Shown: in pieces, positions 63,519 through 64,000 of the stretch | How the letters are laid out: each line of letters opens with the position of its first letter | How positions within the stretch are numbered: the first letter of the stretch is position 1 | Assembly: GCA_030849965.1 (NCBI GenBank) | Contig: JAVDKL010000004.1 | Coordinates: 248,001 to 312,000, forward strand | Source: Schauerella fraxinea | Lineage (GTDB): Bacteria > Pseudomonadota > Gammaproteobacteria > Burkholderiales > Burkholderiaceae_B | Direction: 5' to 3' | Length of the DNA stretch: 64,000 nt | Notes under the pieces: model-generated | Told to the model about the DNA's origin: nothing | The model's input: the letters and a program-made list of their open reading frames with translations, nothing else | Database searches by the model: none | Translations under genes and position numbers: made by a program

Positions 63519-64000
63519 ATGCCGAAAAAATCCGCCCAGATGTCTTTGGCCGACCTGCATCCTGCTGCTGGCGGTGTCAGTGCTGTCGACAAAGCGATCA
63601 CGGTGCTGGCGGCCTTTACCGACGCCAACAGCACGCTGTCGTTATCGGAAATTGCCCAGCACACCCGGCTCTACAAGAGCGCCGTCTTGCGTTTACTTGC
63701 TTCGCTGGAACATGGGCGCCTGGTGACCAAGCACGCGGATGGCCGCTATGGGATCGGCCCCGAGGTAGGTCGTTTGAACGCGTTGTACGCCTCGTCTTTT
63801 TCGCTTGAAGATCTCGCGTTGCCCCTCTTGCGTCAGTTAGTGGCGCAAACGCAGGAGAGTGCGGCGTTTCATGTGCGGCAAGGCGATCAACGTTTGTGTC
63901 TCTACCGTGTGGATTCGCCGCAGATGGTGCGGGATCACATTAAGGCGGGCGATTTGTTGCCATTGGATCGCGGAGCGGGCGGGCGCGTGCTGTCGGCGTA
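63519..64000 (+). CDS. IclR-family regulator (truncated by window end)
   Basis: The first 160 residues are visible: a short leader, winged HTH (AVDKAITVLAAFTDANSTLSLSEIAQHTRLYKSAVLRLLASLEHGRLV) and the start of the GAF-like effector domain (AAFHVRQGDQRLCLYRVDSPQMVRD; GAGGRVLSAY). The gene runs off the window in frame. It is divergent from the Bug-HMGL-CoA-transferase operon, its probable target. The ATG at 63519 fits the family N-terminus. Confidence 0.92.
   Translation, partial: MPKKSAQMSLADLHPAAGGVSAVDKAITVLAAFTDANSTLSLSEIAQHTRLYKSAVLRLLASLEHGRLVTKHADGRYGIGPEVGRLNALYASSFSLEDLALPLLRQLVAQTQESAAFHVRQGDQRLCLYRVDSPQMVRDHIKAGDLLPLDRGAGGRVLSA

Overview
The window is a GC-rich chromosomal segment from a betaproteobacterium, most likely order Burkholderiales and family Alcaligenaceae (the Bordetella/Achromobacter/Pusillimonas neighbourhood). 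This rests on gene order (a complete isc cluster, recJ-prfB-lysS, lolC-lolD-tatD), on four Bug/TctC-type periplasmic receptors scattered without TctA/TctB membrane partners, and on many LysR and IclR regulators. I saw no tRNA, rRNA, CRISPR array, insertion sequence or prophage. The species cannot be named from the sequence alone.

Layout. 0-3.8 kb: tail of a Bug receptor, an opine-dehydrogenase-like protein with a striking 5-residue repeat tail, a convergent LysR regulator and an L-asparaginase. 3.9-9.3 kb: lexA with its SOS box, an aromatic/aspartate aminotransferase, uvrB and a low-molecular-weight phosphatase. 9.7-15.3 kb: iscR-iscS-iscU-iscA-hscB-hscA-fdx-iscX behind a type 1 IscR box. 15.4-18.3 kb: two paralogous exported proteins of unknown function and a glutathione S-transferase, two of these three genes carrying short in-frame tandem repeats. 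18.4-24.7 kb: a housekeeping operon on the minus strand (phosphoglycerate-mutase-like, recJ, prfB with its programmed frameshift, an SDR, lysS, terminator). 24.8-27.7 kb: lolC, lolD, tatD. 27.7-48.9 kb: accessory catabolic and regulatory modules (SDR/LysR; Bug-amidase/IclR; MFS/HxlR; oxidoreductase/ArsR; YncE-like lipoprotein with a Fur-like box; DUF1615 lipoprotein; enolase-superfamily enzyme plus Bug between LysR genes; hyuA-hyuB-MHS transporter). 49-51.7 kb: comEC. 51.8-59.4 kb: SDR/AraC, GST and VOC protein with LysR, a divergent adenosine/adenine deaminase, small lipoproteins and thiol proteins. 59.4-64 kb: an MFS remnant, a VOC protein, then Bug - HMG-CoA-lyase-like - type III CoA-transferase with a divergent IclR regulator cut by the window end.

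Two themes stand out. First, short degenerate tandem repeats are unusually common, both in frame (15-bp x16 in the opine-dehydrogenase-like gene, 15-bp x5 and 6-bp repeats in an exported protein, 9-bp x7 in a GST) and between genes (40-bp x4, 23-bp x5, 31-bp x2). Second, most accessory loci follow one plan: a regulator divergent from a Bug receptor and/or one or two enzymes, with a clear inverted repeat between them. I found no compelling wholly new defence or mobile system. The best candidates for undescribed biology are the repeat-tailed opine-dehydrogenase-like protein, the exported paralogue pair, the deaminase lacking its canonical glutamate, and the substrate of the Bug/HMGL/CoA-transferase operon.
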